From Halorubrum ezzemoulense DSM 17463 (GTDB lineage: Archaea; Halobacteriota; Halobacteria; Halobacteriales; Haloferacaceae), in the NCBI RefSeq assembly GCF_002114285.1, contig NZ_NEDJ01000014.1, forward strand, positions 1-58,265: 58,265 nucleotides of DNA, given 5' to 3'. Below the pieces are notes generated by a model. It searched no databases, had not been told where the DNA came from, and saw only the letters and a list, made by a program, of their open reading frames with translations. A program made the translations under genes and the position numbers. Shown here in pieces: positions 26,255 through 35,002 of the stretch (position 1 is the stretch's first letter; each line of letters starts with the position of its first letter).

Positions 26255-27313
26255 TCAAGCGACCGCCAGCGCCCGCGCCGGGCGGTCGGGGAGATCGACC
26301 GGGACCTGCTCGAAGGAGTCGCCGGCGTCGCGGGTCACGAAAAGCCCGCGGTTCGAGAGCGCCCAGATCTCGCCGCCGGACCGCCCGGCCGCGAGGACCG
26401 CTCGATACGTCCCCTCCCCGGTCGGAACGCCGCGGTCGTCGAGGCGCTCGAACGCGCCCGCGTCGCCCGTCGCCCCCGTCCCCTCGTCCTCCTCTTCCCC
26501 GCCGCGACGGTAGCGGTACAGGTGCGCCTCGCCGCGGCGGTGGGCGGCCGTCGCGCCCCGGGCCGCGCTGACCACGGCGGTGTCCGGGTCCCCGGGGTCG
26601 ACCGCGAGCCCCCAGACGTAGCCGTGGTCGAGGCCGGCGTCGCGGACGCGCCACGAGTCGCCGCGGTCGTCGCTCTCGGCGAAGCCGTCGCCGGCGGCGG
26701 CGTAGACACGGTCGGGGGCGTCCGGGTGCGTCGCCATCGCGTGGGTGTCGCGGCGCGACCCCGGCGGGCGGTCGGTCCACGTCGCGCCGCCGTCGGCCGT
26801 CACGGCGAGCGCACCCGCCTCGATCCCGAGGAGCCAGCGGTCCGGATCGGCGGGACAGGGTTCGATCCACCGGACGTGGTGCGTGTCGGGTCGCGGCGGG
26901 AACGACCACTCGGACGCCGAGGGGAGGTCGGTCAGCCCGCCGACCAGTGCCGCCGTCTCGCCGCCGTCGACGGAGCGGTACGCGCGCGAGGGCTCCGTGC
27001 CGATCCAGACGACCGAGGGGTCGTGCGGGCTCGTCGCGACCGCGGTGACCGCGTCCGGGCCGGACCCCTCGGGACCGAGCGTCGACGCGGCCGCGCCCGC
27101 GAACCGCTCGCCGCCGTCGACGGAGCGGAACAGCCCCGCGTCGAAGGTCCCGGCGAGGACGCGCGGACCGCGGGTTCCGGCTCCCGCCGCGCCGTCGCCG
27201 GGGTCCGCGACGGAGAGACAGTCGACGCGCTGGCCGGAGAGGCGAGTCTCGACCGCGCCGGTCGCGGGGTCGACGATCCGGAGCCCGTCGTCGTACGCCG
27301 CGTAGACGCGCAT
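26255..27313 (-). CDS. Asp-box (BNR) repeat beta-propeller protein
   Basis: About 352 residues starting MRVYAAYDDGLRIVDPATG. Asp-box repeats (S/T-x-D-x-G-x-x-W/F) recur: SVDGGERF, SVDGGETAA, TADGGATW, SDDRGDSW and TRDAGDSF, indicating a five- to seven-bladed propeller like sortilin/sialidase-type domains. There is no signal peptide or membrane helix, so it is probably cytoplasmic. Function unknown. The longer frame upstream of 27313 lacks support. Confidence 0.8.
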   Translation of the reverse strand: MRVYAAYDDGLRIVDPATGAVETRLSGQRVDCLSVADPGDGAAGAGTRGPRVLAGTFDAGLFRSVDGGERFAGAAASTLGPEGSGPDAVTAVATSPHDPSVVWIGTEPSRAYRSVDGGETAALVGGLTDLPSASEWSFPPRPDTHHVRWIEPCPADPDRWLLGIEAGALAVTADGGATWTDRPPGSRRDTHAMATHPDAPDRVYAAAGDGFAESDDRGDSWRVRDAGLDHGYVWGLAVDPGDPDTAVVSAARGATAAHRRGEAHLYRYRRGGEEEDEGTGATGDAGAFERLDDRGVPTGEGTYRAVLAAGRSGGEIWALSNRGLFVTRDAGDSFEQVPVDLPDRPARALAVA

Positions 27314-27477
27314 GGTTCGACGTTCGCCGGGAGGGCTCAAAAGCGTACGCCAGTCGCCGAGAGGAACGAGTCGCCTAGGGAGGGCGAGAGTCGTCGTCGG
27401 AACCGGGCGCTGGCGCGCCGCGAACCGGGTCCGCGAGCGCAAGAGACTTACCGCCGCCACCCGTGTGAACTGTACGC

Positions 27478-28209
27478 ATGGATCTTCGCGTTCAGGGGGA
27501 CGTTCCTCCCGACCCGTTTCTCGGCGCCGCGGACCTCTTCGAAACCGAGCGCTCCGTGGAGGCGCCGGTCCGCGTCATGGTCCGCGAGGACCCCGACGAG
27601 CGGACGTGGGCCGGCCACTACGACGACCACCACGTCCTGAACGTCTCCCGGCGGGCCGCCACGAGCGCGATGGCGCGCGAACTGGCGATCCACGAGCTCG
27701 CGCACATGGCCCGGTACGAGGAGGGACACCCCTCGCACCTTCAGTCCACGGAGGAGGCGTTGTACCTCGGTCTCTCCGGTGAGAAGGTCGAGCGCCGCAA
27801 GCTCGCGCACTGCTACCAGATCGCGAACCACATGAAAGACATCTACGCCGACGACATCACGCTCGCGGTGGCGCCCGCGAACAAGCTCCTCGGCTTCCTC
27901 GAATCGACGCTGGCGGCCGCGGTCGCGGACCGCCCCGACGTGTCTCGTACCGGTTCACCGCCGGTGACGGCGGGCGCCGACCCGGAGATCACCGCCGTCA
28001 ACGCCGCGTTCGCGCTCGCCCTCGTGGAGCGACACGACATCGCTGGTCCTGACCACCGCATCTACGACCTCGCGCGCGCGGCCGGCAGCGACACCGACGC
28101 CGTCGACGTGGACGCGTTCAAAGCACGGTTCCTCAACCTCGGTCACGACCCCTCGAAGAGCGACTACCGGAAGGCGCTCGTCGCGGCCGCCCGCGCGTAC
28201 GCCGTTTGA
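27478..28209 (+). CDS. DUF5781-like protein with HExxH metalloprotease motif
   Basis: A 243-residue protein. The motif HELAH (in AIHELAHMARYEEGHPSH) is a zinc-protease-type HExxH, with His and Glu nearby that could be a third ligand. The N-terminus (MDLRVQGDVPPDPFLGAADLF) and the long helical C-terminus match the archaeal DUF5781 family as I recall it. No signal peptide is present, so it would act inside the cell. Proteolysis has not been demonstrated for the family to my knowledge. A TATA-like GACTTACC lies ~30 bases upstream. Confidence 0.7.
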   Translation: MDLRVQGDVPPDPFLGAADLFETERSVEAPVRVMVREDPDERTWAGHYDDHHVLNVSRRAATSAMARELAIHELAHMARYEEGHPSHLQSTEEALYLGLSGEKVERRKLAHCYQIANHMKDIYADDITLAVAPANKLLGFLESTLAAAVADRPDVSRTGSPPVTAGADPEITAVNAAFALALVERHDIAGPDHRIYDLARAAGSDTDAVDVDAFKARFLNLGHDPSKSDYRKALVAAARAYAV

Positions 28210-28262
28210 AAGCCGGGGAGGCGTGGGGCTGTGGTGCGGCAGGAGGTTTGGCGGTGGTCTTC
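28209..28262 (-). repeat. Dispersed GC-rich intergenic repeat, copy C (short)
   Basis: On the minus strand the sequence reads CCGCACCACAGCCCCACGCC followed by TCCCCGGCTTTC, related to the CACGCCTCCCC core of copies B and D. It fills the gap right after the HExxH gene. The remaining 120 bases up to the CNNM gene show no gene. Confidence 0.4.
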
Positions 28263-28382
28263 GCCGCTTCGGTGATGGCTGTTTATAAGTGAACGGCTGG
28301 GTCTTCTGACGTTCGTACTGACAATCGCGGTCAGCTACCCACAGACAATCGCATCGAACTCCGAAGATGTCGTAGTCCGCGA

Positions 28383-29807
28383 CTATTCCGCGTCGTTCCG
28401 AGCGGGCCCGCCCTCGCCGTCCGTCTCCGCCGCCTCGGTCTCGTCGGTCAAGTCGGTGGCCTCGACCGGGGCGCTCGAGTCCGCCGCCCCCGCGTCGCCG
28501 TCGAGGACCGTCACGCGCGCGGACATGATGCGGGTGTTGTCGACGCGCTCGATACGGATCCGGATCTCGTCGAACTCGATCTCTTCGCCCTCCTCGACGA
28601 GGCGCCCGGCGCGGTTGAACACGAAGCCCGCGAGCGTCTCGAACTCCTCGCCCTCCGGGAGGTCGATCCCGAGGATCTCGTTGACCTCGTCGATGTTCAC
28701 CTCGCCCTGGACGACCGCGACGTTGTCGTCGACGAACTCCACCGGCGCCTCCTCGTCGCCCTCGAGGATCTCGCCGACGATCTCCTCGACCATGTCCTCT
28801 AAGGTGATGATCCCCTCCGTGGTGCCGAACTCGTCGATGACCGTCACCATCTGGAGGCGGTTCTCCTGCATCTCCGCGAGCAGCTCGTCCGCGTTCTTCG
28901 ACTCCGGGACGTGGAGCGTGGGCTTGACGACGCGCTCGAGAGAGGGCTGGCCCTCGGAGTAGCGCAGTTCGCGGACCAGATCGCGCACCGTCACCACGCC
29001 GATGATGTTGTCGAGGTTCCCCTCGTAGACGGGGACGCGCTCGTGGTCGGCCTGGATACACGTCTCGATCGCCTCCTCGACGGAGTCCTCCTTCGCGACC
29101 GCGGTGACGTCGAGCCGCGGCGTCATCACCTCCTTGGCGATGGTGTTGTTGAACCGGAAGATGCGGTCGAGCATCTCCCGCTCCTCCTCCTCGATGACGC
29201 CCTCGCGCTCGCCCGTCTCGATGATGTCCTGGATCTCGTCGCGGGTGACGTACGTCGACTCGATGGCCGCCGAGCCGCCGATGACGCTGTTGACGCCCTT
29301 GACGATGTAGTCGAAGAGGACGACGAGCGGGTAGAGGGCGTACTCGGAGGCCTTCAGCGGGCGGGCGATCCGCAGCGCCCACGACTCGGTGTTCTCGACG
29401 GCGTACGACTTGGGTGCGCTCTCGCCGAAGATCAGCACGAGCGTCGTGATCCCGAAGGTCGTCGCCAGCACCGACTGCCCCCGCGAGAGGTAGATCCCGA
29501 ACAGCGCGGTGGCGATGGAGGTCATCGCCACGTTGACGATGTTGTTCCCGACGAGGATCGTCACCAGCAGGCGGTGGGGGTTCTGTTTCATGTCGCGGAT
29601 CGTCTTCGCCCCCGTCACCCCCTCGTCGACGAGGCTATCGATGCGGTGTTGCTGCAGCGAGAACATCGCGATCTCGGACGAGGAAAAGAACGCCGAGAGC
29701 CCGATGAGAAGCATAATCGCAACGACACCGAGGGCGGTCACGACCTCTTGACCCGGCATCGGTATCTGGAGGACATCGACCACCGGCGCACTAGACGACA
29801 AGCCCAT
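28383..29807 (-). CDS. CNNM/CorC-type transporter with CBS pair
   Basis: A 474-residue membrane protein. The CNNM (DUF21) transmembrane domain spans ~20-200 with LSAFFSSSEIAMFSLQQHRI, LVGNNIVNVAMTSIAT and IFGESAPKSYAV. Two CBS domains follow (EVMTPRLDVTAVAKEDSV to NIIGVVTVRDLVREL, and HVPESKNADELLAEM to TEGIITLEDMVEEIVGEI). A C-terminal CorC/HlyC domain begins VVQGEVNIDEVNEIL. A low-complexity acidic tail ends the protein. The family exports Mg2+/Co2+ or uses Na+ exchange; nucleotide binding to the CBS pair controls it. It is monocistronic. Confidence 0.92.
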   Translation of the reverse strand: MGLSSSAPVVDVLQIPMPGQEVVTALGVVAIMLLIGLSAFFSSSEIAMFSLQQHRIDSLVDEGVTGAKTIRDMKQNPHRLLVTILVGNNIVNVAMTSIATALFGIYLSRGQSVLATTFGITTLVLIFGESAPKSYAVENTESWALRIARPLKASEYALYPLVVLFDYIVKGVNSVIGGSAAIESTYVTRDEIQDIIETGEREGVIEEEEREMLDRIFRFNNTIAKEVMTPRLDVTAVAKEDSVEEAIETCIQADHERVPVYEGNLDNIIGVVTVRDLVRELRYSEGQPSLERVVKPTLHVPESKNADELLAEMQENRLQMVTVIDEFGTTEGIITLEDMVEEIVGEILEGDEEAPVEFVDDNVAVVQGEVNIDEVNEILGIDLPEGEEFETLAGFVFNRAGRLVEEGEEIEFDEIRIRIERVDNTRIMSARVTVLDGDAGAADSSAPVEATDLTDETEAAETDGEGGPARNDAE

Positions 29808-30017
29808 GTTCGTTTGTCATCCGTCGGCCCGCGATTAAAGCGTTCCCTTCGACTAACCCGGAAGCGACCCGACCGCCGCGGAAACGGTCGCCGTGCCGCG
29901 CACCCGAGCGCGCCCACCGGTGCGCGCGGTGCCCCGAATCGTCGCCGACTCGGATCCGCCGACACCGAGGGTGCCGCTGCCGACACGATTACCCGTCTCG
30001 CGGGCGAATCGCGAGGC

Positions 30018-30314
30018 ATGACCGAGCCACAGATCACCCTGTACCGGCTCCAAGCGTGTCCGTACTGCGAGCGCGTGGTCCGGACGCTGAACGAACTCGA
30101 CGTGGCGTACCGCTCCCGATACGTCGAGCCGATGCACTCGGAGCGCAACGTCGTCAAGCGCGTCTCCGGCGCGCGGAGCGTCCCGGCGATCGTCGACCAC
30201 GAGACGGGCGTGACGATGTCCGAGAGCGCGAACATCGTCGAGTACCTCCGCGGCACGTACGGCGACGCGGCGGCCGACGGCGGCCGCGCGGTCGACGCCG
30301 AGGGAGGTGCCTGA
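30018..30314 (+). CDS. Glutaredoxin-like thiol oxidoreductase
   Basis: A 98-residue thioredoxin-fold protein. The redox motif CPYC (Cys14, Cys17) lies in LYRLQACPYCERVVRTLNEL, with the cis-Pro segment ARSVPAIVDHETG and the GSH-site-like SESANIVEYLRGTYG. It belongs to the glutaredoxin/GST-N group. Haloarchaea use gamma-glutamylcysteine rather than glutathione, so the reductant may be bis-gamma-glutamylcystine. It is directly followed (1 base) by the peroxiredoxin-like gene and probably works with it. Confidence 0.85.
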   Translation: MTEPQITLYRLQACPYCERVVRTLNELDVAYRSRYVEPMHSERNVVKRVSGARSVPAIVDHETGVTMSESANIVEYLRGTYGDAAADGGRAVDAEGGA

Positions 30315-30315
30315 G

Positions 30316-30825
30316 ATGCCCGACTTCGACGTCGTCTCTCTCCCGGAGCCCGACCATGTCGACGAGGGCGACGCGGCGCCCGACTTCACCCGCCCGCTCG
30401 TGAACGGCGAGTACTGGGAGGACCGCTCGCTCGCCGACGTCGTCGACGGGCCGACGCTCCTCCTCTTCCACCCGATGGACGGCGCGTTTCAGGGGACGTA
30501 CCTCTACAACACGGTCGACGACCACGGGTGGAGCGACGAGGTCGACGTCCTCGGCGTCTCGATCTCGACGCCGTACGCCCACAAGCGCCTGCTCGCCGAC
30601 AGCGGCGACGGCGTTCGCATCTTCTCTGACCCGGGCGCGGGCGTGATCGAGGAGTACGGCCTCGCGCACGACATCGACGGCATGACGGGGGTCACGGAGA
30701 GTCGTCCCGCCGTCTTCCTCCTCGACGCCGACCGAACCGTCGAGTACGCGTGGGTCGCGGGCGAACACCCCGCATTCCCCGACGCCGAGGCGATCGACGA
30801 CGCGGTCGCGAACCTCGTCGACTGA
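30316..30825 (+). CDS. Peroxiredoxin-fold protein without cysteines
   Basis: A 169-residue AhpC/TSA-like protein. The fold markers are AAPDFTRPLVNGE, TLLLFHPMDGAFQGTYL, VLGVSISTPYAHKRLL and the strand GVTESRPAVFLLDADRTVEYAWVA. In true peroxiredoxins the segment FxPxxFTxVC carries the peroxidatic Cys; here FHPMDGAFQG (51-60) has Gly at that place, and there is no cysteine anywhere in the protein. It therefore cannot be a thiol peroxidase by itself. The ATG at 30316 has GGGAGGTG (30302-30309) 6 bases upstream, which decides the start. It is co-transcribed with the glutaredoxin. Confidence 0.82.
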   Translation: MPDFDVVSLPEPDHVDEGDAAPDFTRPLVNGEYWEDRSLADVVDGPTLLLFHPMDGAFQGTYLYNTVDDHGWSDEVDVLGVSISTPYAHKRLLADSGDGVRIFSDPGAGVIEEYGLAHDIDGMTGVTESRPAVFLLDADRTVEYAWVAGEHPAFPDAEAIDDAVANLVD

Positions 30826-30926
30826 TACCCTCGCGCTCCGCGGCCGCGTCGTCTCCCGGCGGGCGTCGGTGGGGGCGGCAACGTCCACTCGTCACGCTTT
30901 TTCAACTCGGCACCGAATAGCCGCAC

Positions 30927-31556
30927 GTGACCGCCGATACGAGCGACGACGGACCGGACCGATCCGACGAGCTGCGCGCGGCGGCCGCCGCCGTCGACCG
31001 CGGCGACCTCGTCGTCTACCCGACCGAGACGGTGTACGGGCTCGGCGCGGACGCGCTCGATCCCGACGCCGTCGAGCGCGTCTTCGACCTGAAGGGCCGC
31101 GACCGGTCGAATCCGCTCTCGCTCGGCGTCGCGAGCGTCGACGACGCCCTCCGCCACACCCGCCCGACGGAGCGGGCGGTGGCGTTCGCCCGGGCGTTCC
31201 TCCCGGGGCCGGTGACCGTCGTCGTCGAGCGCGGCGACGGCGTGCCGGACGCGCTCACCGCCGGCCGCGACCGCGTCGGGATCCGCGTGCCGGACCACGA
31301 CCTCGCGCGGGCGCTCATGGCCGAGACCGGTCCCCTCACGGCGACGAGCGCCAACGTCTCCGGGACCGGCAGCGTCACCGACCTCGGCGACCTCGACGAC
31401 CGGGTCCGCGACGGGGTCGCCGCCGTGATCGACGGCGGCGAGACGCCCGGCACCGAGAGCACGGTCGTCGACCCCGAGGCGGGGACGATCCACCGCCGCG
31501 GGGCGATGGCGGGCGCCATCGAGGCGTGGCTGGCGGACCCGCCGGTAGACGGGTAG
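30927..31556 (+). CDS. L-threonylcarbamoyladenylate synthase (Sua5/YrdC/TsaC)
   Basis: A 209-residue YrdC-domain enzyme that makes threonylcarbamoyl-AMP from Thr, bicarbonate and ATP, the first step of the t6A37 tRNA modification. The motifs are VYPTETVYGLGADA, KGRDRSNPLSLGV, LPGPVTVVVE, GIRVPDH and TATSANVSG. Sequence after ~180 is a short tail, so it lacks the C-terminal Sua5 domain and is the TsaC-like short form. It starts at a GTG 27 bases after AT-rich CGCTTTTTCAA, a plausible promoter. Confidence 0.93.
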   Translation: MTADTSDDGPDRSDELRAAAAAVDRGDLVVYPTETVYGLGADALDPDAVERVFDLKGRDRSNPLSLGVASVDDALRHTRPTERAVAFARAFLPGPVTVVVERGDGVPDALTAGRDRVGIRVPDHDLARALMAETGPLTATSANVSGTGSVTDLGDLDDRVRDGVAAVIDGGETPGTESTVVDPEAGTIHRRGAMAGAIEAWLADPPVDG

Positions 31557-31583
31557 AAGCGCCGGCGAGAAGCGGTCGGCGCG

Positions 31584-31850
31584 TTAGACGGAGAGGTCGC
31601 CCTTCGCCTTGATCACGTCGAGGTCCCCGGCGTCGACCGTCTCGACGTCGAGCCAGTGGGGGACGTACTCGCGTTTGTCGTAGGCGTCGCGCTCGTCCTC
31701 GGTGCCGACGGTACACCATAGCTGGGGCTCGTCCGGGCCGTGCCAGCCCCCCTGGACGTTGATGCCGAAACAGACCAGCTCCTCGCCGTCGTGCTCGATC
31801 ACCGCGTCCTTCCGGATGTCGGGGTCGCCGCGGATGATGAGGTGTTTCAT
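31584..31850 (-). CDS. HAH_0734-family small protein
   Basis: An 88-residue conserved haloarchaeal protein beginning MKHLIIRGDPDIRKDAVIEH. The family name is from memory, and no function is known to me. It has a mixed alpha/beta composition with Trp-rich PQLWCTV and VPHWLDVETV, no membrane helices and no metal motif. The next gene on the minus strand ends 87 bases upstream. Confidence 0.75.
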   Translation of the reverse strand: MKHLIIRGDPDIRKDAVIEHDGEELVCFGINVQGGWHGPDEPQLWCTVGTEDERDAYDKREYVPHWLDVETVDAGDLDVIKAKGDLSV

Positions 31851-31937
31851 GTGCCGGCGTTTGCGTGTTCCGGGCTTAATCGCTTCGATACCGCGAATCG
31901 ACGGGCGTCGGGGCGCGACCGCGAACGTCGATTCCGA

Positions 31938-33758
31938 TCAGCCGGAGTAGTAGTACTCGCCGTCGCGCTTCTGCTGGCTGTCGAGCTGTGAGCCCGGCTT
32001 ATTGATCCGGGGGCGTCCGGTGCGCTCGTCGCGGCGGAAGGTGATCTCGAGGTCGGCGAGGAACTCGTTCATGCCGTCGCGCATGTCCTGCGGCGGCGCC
32101 GCGCGGCCGCGCTCGGCCGGCTCGCCGTCGAACACCATCAGCCGGTCGGCCAGCAGGTCGATCATGTAGATGTCGTGGTCGATCACCATCACCGTCGCGT
32201 CGTGGTTCTCGGCGTACCGGCGGATCGCCGTCGTCGCCCGGACGCGCTGCTCCACGTCGAGGTGGGCCGAGGGCTCGTCGAGCAGGTAGAGATCGGCGTC
32301 GTCGGAGAGACAGGCCGCGATGGCGACGCGCTGACGTTCCCCGCCAGAGAGATCCGAGAGGTTCTGCTCCATCACGCGCTCCAACTGGAGGGGCTGGGCG
32401 ATCTCGGTGTTCCAGTAGGAGGAGCCGAACTCGTCGGTGATCGACGAGAGGAACGCGTCGACCCGCATGTGCTGGTCGATGTCGATGTACTGCGGCTTGT
32501 AGGAGATGTCGAGCGCGAAGTCGAGCTCGCCCTCGTCGGGCTCCAAGTCACCCGTGAACAGCTGCGCGAGCGTGGACTTCCCGATCCCGTTCGGGCCGAC
32601 GACGCCCAACACCTCGGAGCGGTTGATCTCGCCGCCCTCGACGCGGAGCTCGAACTCGCCGTCGCCGTACGACTTCCGCAGGTCCGGGTACTCGATCAGC
32701 GTCTCGCTCCGTGAGGCGACCCGCGGCGCGTGCTCCTCGAAGGTGATCGCCGACGGGCGGATCCGCATGTTCTCGTTGTCGAGGTACCCCTTCAGGTACT
32801 CGTTGATCCCCTTCCGCACCGACTTCGGGTCGGTGATGACCCCGTACGCGCCGGGCTCCCCGTACGCGACGTGGAGGGTGTCGGCGAGGAGGTCGAGGAT
32901 GGCGAGGTCGTGTTCGACGACGAGCATCGACCGGTCGGCCGCGTCGTCGTCGGCGAGCTCGCGGATGAGCCGGGCGACGATCATCCGCTGGCCGATGTCG
33001 AGGTACGGCGTGATCTCGTCGAGGAAGTAGAAGTCGGCGTCACGTGCGAGGCACGCCGCGATGGCGACGCGCTGGAGCTCGCCGCCCGAGATGGAGTCGA
33101 TGTCCTGGTCCATCACCGGGCGGATGTTGAGGCGGTCGACGAGATCGTCGAGCGCGCCGCGCTCGTCGGTCCGCTCCAGGAGTTCGCGGGTGTTCCCGTC
33201 GAACTGGTTCGGGATCTGGTCGACGTACTGCGGCTTGCGCGCGACCGTCACGTCGCCGTCGCGGAGCGATTCGAGGTAGCTCTGGATCCCGGTGCCGCGG
33301 AAGCGGTCGAGGACGCGCTCCCAGTCGCCGTCGGCGGCGTGGTCGCCGAGGTTCGGGACCATCTCGCCGGCGAGCGCGTGGACGGCCGTGGACTTCCCGA
33401 TCCCGTTCGGACCGAGGATACCGGTGACGCTGCCCGGCTCCGGCGTGGGGAGGCCGTACAGCGAGAAGGCGTTGTCGCCGTAGCGGTGGACCGGGTCGTC
33501 GTCGAGTTCGGAGGGGAGGTTGATGATCTCGATGGCGTCGAACGGGCAGGAGTTGACGCAGATGCCGCACGTCTCGCCGAGACAGATTTCCTCGGAGATG
33601 TGGATCTGGTCCGGATCGCCTTCTTCGGCGTCCTCGCCGCGCTCCGTGATACACTCCTTGCCCGTCCGGTTGGGCGGGCAGTCCTTCATACACTCGTAGT
33701 TACAGCGGTCGGGCTGACACCGGTCGAGGTCCACGACCGCGATACTGTCGTCCGCCAT
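31938..33758 (-). CDS. Ribosome-recycling ATPase ABCE1 (Rli1)
   Basis: A 606-residue twin-ATPase that splits ribosomes after termination together with aPelota or aRF1. The N-terminus carries two 4Fe-4S clusters (CNYECMKDCP and CLGETCGICVNSCPFDAI). Two nucleotide-binding domains follow, with Walker A motifs GPNGIGKST in both, signatures SGGELQRVAIAACL and LSGGERQRVAIAACL, and Walker B YFLDEITPYLD and YLLDEPSAHLD. A hinge ends the protein. It begins two bases after the upstream EMC6-like gene, so the two are transcribed together. Confidence 0.96.
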   Translation of the reverse strand: MADDSIAVVDLDRCQPDRCNYECMKDCPPNRTGKECITERGEDAEEGDPDQIHISEEICLGETCGICVNSCPFDAIEIINLPSELDDDPVHRYGDNAFSLYGLPTPEPGSVTGILGPNGIGKSTAVHALAGEMVPNLGDHAADGDWERVLDRFRGTGIQSYLESLRDGDVTVARKPQYVDQIPNQFDGNTRELLERTDERGALDDLVDRLNIRPVMDQDIDSISGGELQRVAIAACLARDADFYFLDEITPYLDIGQRMIVARLIRELADDDAADRSMLVVEHDLAILDLLADTLHVAYGEPGAYGVITDPKSVRKGINEYLKGYLDNENMRIRPSAITFEEHAPRVASRSETLIEYPDLRKSYGDGEFELRVEGGEINRSEVLGVVGPNGIGKSTLAQLFTGDLEPDEGELDFALDISYKPQYIDIDQHMRVDAFLSSITDEFGSSYWNTEIAQPLQLERVMEQNLSDLSGGERQRVAIAACLSDDADLYLLDEPSAHLDVEQRVRATTAIRRYAENHDATVMVIDHDIYMIDLLADRLMVFDGEPAERGRAAPPQDMRDGMNEFLADLEITFRRDERTGRPRINKPGSQLDSQQKRDGEYYYSG

Positions 33759-33759
33759 C

Positions 33760-34068
33760 TCAGACCCCCAGTTCGACGCCGGACGTCAGGAGGACGGTGT
33801 AGCTGATGAACCAGAGGGTGAACGTGAGAAACGCGATGTAGAGGTTGTCTTTGACGCCGAAGTCCCCGACGCCGACCGCTTTAAATATCGGGTACTGCGC
33901 GATGACGAACGCCCCGAGCACGAACACCGCGGTCGTGCTCGCGGCGGAGGCCGGATCGGTGCCGACGTAGACGGCCGAAACGACGCCGGCGGCGATCCCG
34001 GCGAGACAGCAGATGGTCGTGACGACCACGCCGCGCGCGTGGTCGGAGAGGCCCGAGTCGTCGCTCAT
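33760..34068 (-). CDS. EMC6-like membrane protein
   Basis: A 102-residue protein with three membrane helices (ARGVVVTTICCLAGIAAGVV, TTAVFVLGAFVIAQYPIF, and FLTFTLWFISYTVLLTSG). This matches the archaeal EMC6-like family, related to the eukaryotic membrane insertase subunit. It is upstream of ABCE1 in the same operon, giving a suggestive but unproven link between translation and membrane insertion. Confidence 0.75.
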   Translation of the reverse strand: MSDDSGLSDHARGVVVTTICCLAGIAAGVVSAVYVGTDPASAASTTAVFVLGAFVIAQYPIFKAVGVGDFGVKDNLYIAFLTFTLWFISYTVLLTSGVELGV

Positions 34069-34208
34069 GCCTTCGGATCCGCGAGCGCCCGTGAAAAGCC
34101 GTTCGTTCCCGCCGCCGGCCGCGACCGCGACGGGAGTACCGCGGGGACATCCGCCGGGTCGGTCCGGCGCGCGTCGCCCCGGCCGAGGCGCGCGCGAGCC
34201 GAATCGCT

Positions 34209-34308
34209 GACTGACTGGTCAGTCCGGCGGGGAGAAATAGGGCCATATTGCCGGTTTGTACCGCGAAAAGCGGCGCATATCTCCGGTATACGGCGGTTCA
34301 GCGGCAAT
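34209..34308. promoter_or_regulatory. Nested inverted repeats between EMC6-like gene and winged-helix gene
   Basis: Within the 284-base divergent gap: a 16-base palindrome GACTGAC, TG, GTCAGTC (34209-34224); a hairpin CCGC, GAAAA, GCGG (34261-34273); and distant matching arms ATTGCCG (34247-34253) and CGGCAAT (34302-34308). These suggest operators or structured leader DNA for the two divergent genes, the plus-strand one being a regulator that may control itself. Confidence 0.35.
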
Positions 34309-34318
34309 GCTCCATCAA

Positions 34319-34327
34319 CATTTATGA
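34319..34327 (+). promoter_or_regulatory. TATA box of winged-helix gene
   Basis: CATTTATGA is centred 29 bases before the ATG at 34353, supporting a leaderless transcript and that start codon. Confidence 0.5.
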
Positions 34328-34352
34328 GCGTGTGCGGTTTCGAATCGTAACG

Positions 34353-34634
34353 ATGGAAGGAACTCAAACGGAGGGCCTCGACGACCTCCCGCCGAGCGCC
34401 AAACTCGTCTTCAAGGTGCTCGAGTACAACGGACCGTTGACCCAGAAGGGGATCGTCCAAGAGTCGATGCTGTCGGCCCGCACCGTCCGGTACGCGCTCG
34501 AACGGCTCGAGGGGATCGGCGTCGTCGACGAGGACGTCTACTTCGCGGACGCCAGGCAGAACCTCTACAAGCTCACGGAGCCGGCTCAGGAGTTCACCGC
34601 CGACGAGAACGAGGCCTCCTGTACGGCCGACTGA
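34353..34634 (+). CDS. Winged-helix MarR/TrmB-like DNA-binding protein
   Basis: A 93-residue protein: acidic leader (1-14) then a winged helix, with helix 1 PPSAKLVFKVLEYNG, helices 2-3 TQKGIVQESMLSARTVRYALERL and wing VVDEDVYFADARQNLYKLT. The family is widespread in haloarchaea. The ATG at 34353 is preferred over longer frames. The gene is expected to be leaderless. Target genes are unknown. Confidence 0.85.
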   Translation: MEGTQTEGLDDLPPSAKLVFKVLEYNGPLTQKGIVQESMLSARTVRYALERLEGIGVVDEDVYFADARQNLYKLTEPAQEFTADENEASCTAD

Positions 34635-34699
34635 CGGGATCTTCCGATCGTCGGTGCGGTTCCGATCGCCCCCCTTCTCGCGGCGGCCCGATGCGGTCC

Positions 34700-35002
34700 C
34701 TATGACTCCGGACGCTCCGCGCCACGTGCGCCGCTGACGGCGGTCGCGATCGTGAGGACGACCGCGACCGACAGCGCCGAGGTCGCCGCCAGCACGAACG
34801 CCAGCAGGAGGAACCAGACGTCCGGTCCGAAAAGCGGGTACTCGCGCGTGTCGATCACGGGGCCGAGCAGTTCGAGGGTCCTGACGAGGTACAGCAGGAC
34901 CGCGAGCAGCGCGCCAGCCGCCGCCCCCACTCGGACGTTGCGGTAGAACGACAGCGACTCAAGGAGAACCAGCATCGGGGGCTTCGAACTGTCCTCGCTC
35001 AC
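34700..35002 (-). CDS. Small haloarchaeal membrane protein
   Basis: A 100-residue protein starting at a GTG (VSEDSSKPPMLVLLESLSFY). It has two clear membrane helices (VGAAAGALLAVLLYLVRTLELL and FLLLAFVLAATSALSVAVVLTI) joined by DTREYPLFGPDVW. Function unknown. The long frame upstream of 35002 is only a shadow of the dehydrogenase on the other strand. Confidence 0.7.
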   Translation of the reverse strand: MSEDSSKPPMLVLLESLSFYRNVRVGAAAGALLAVLLYLVRTLELLGPVIDTREYPLFGPDVWFLLLAFVLAATSALSVAVVLTIATAVSGARGAERPES

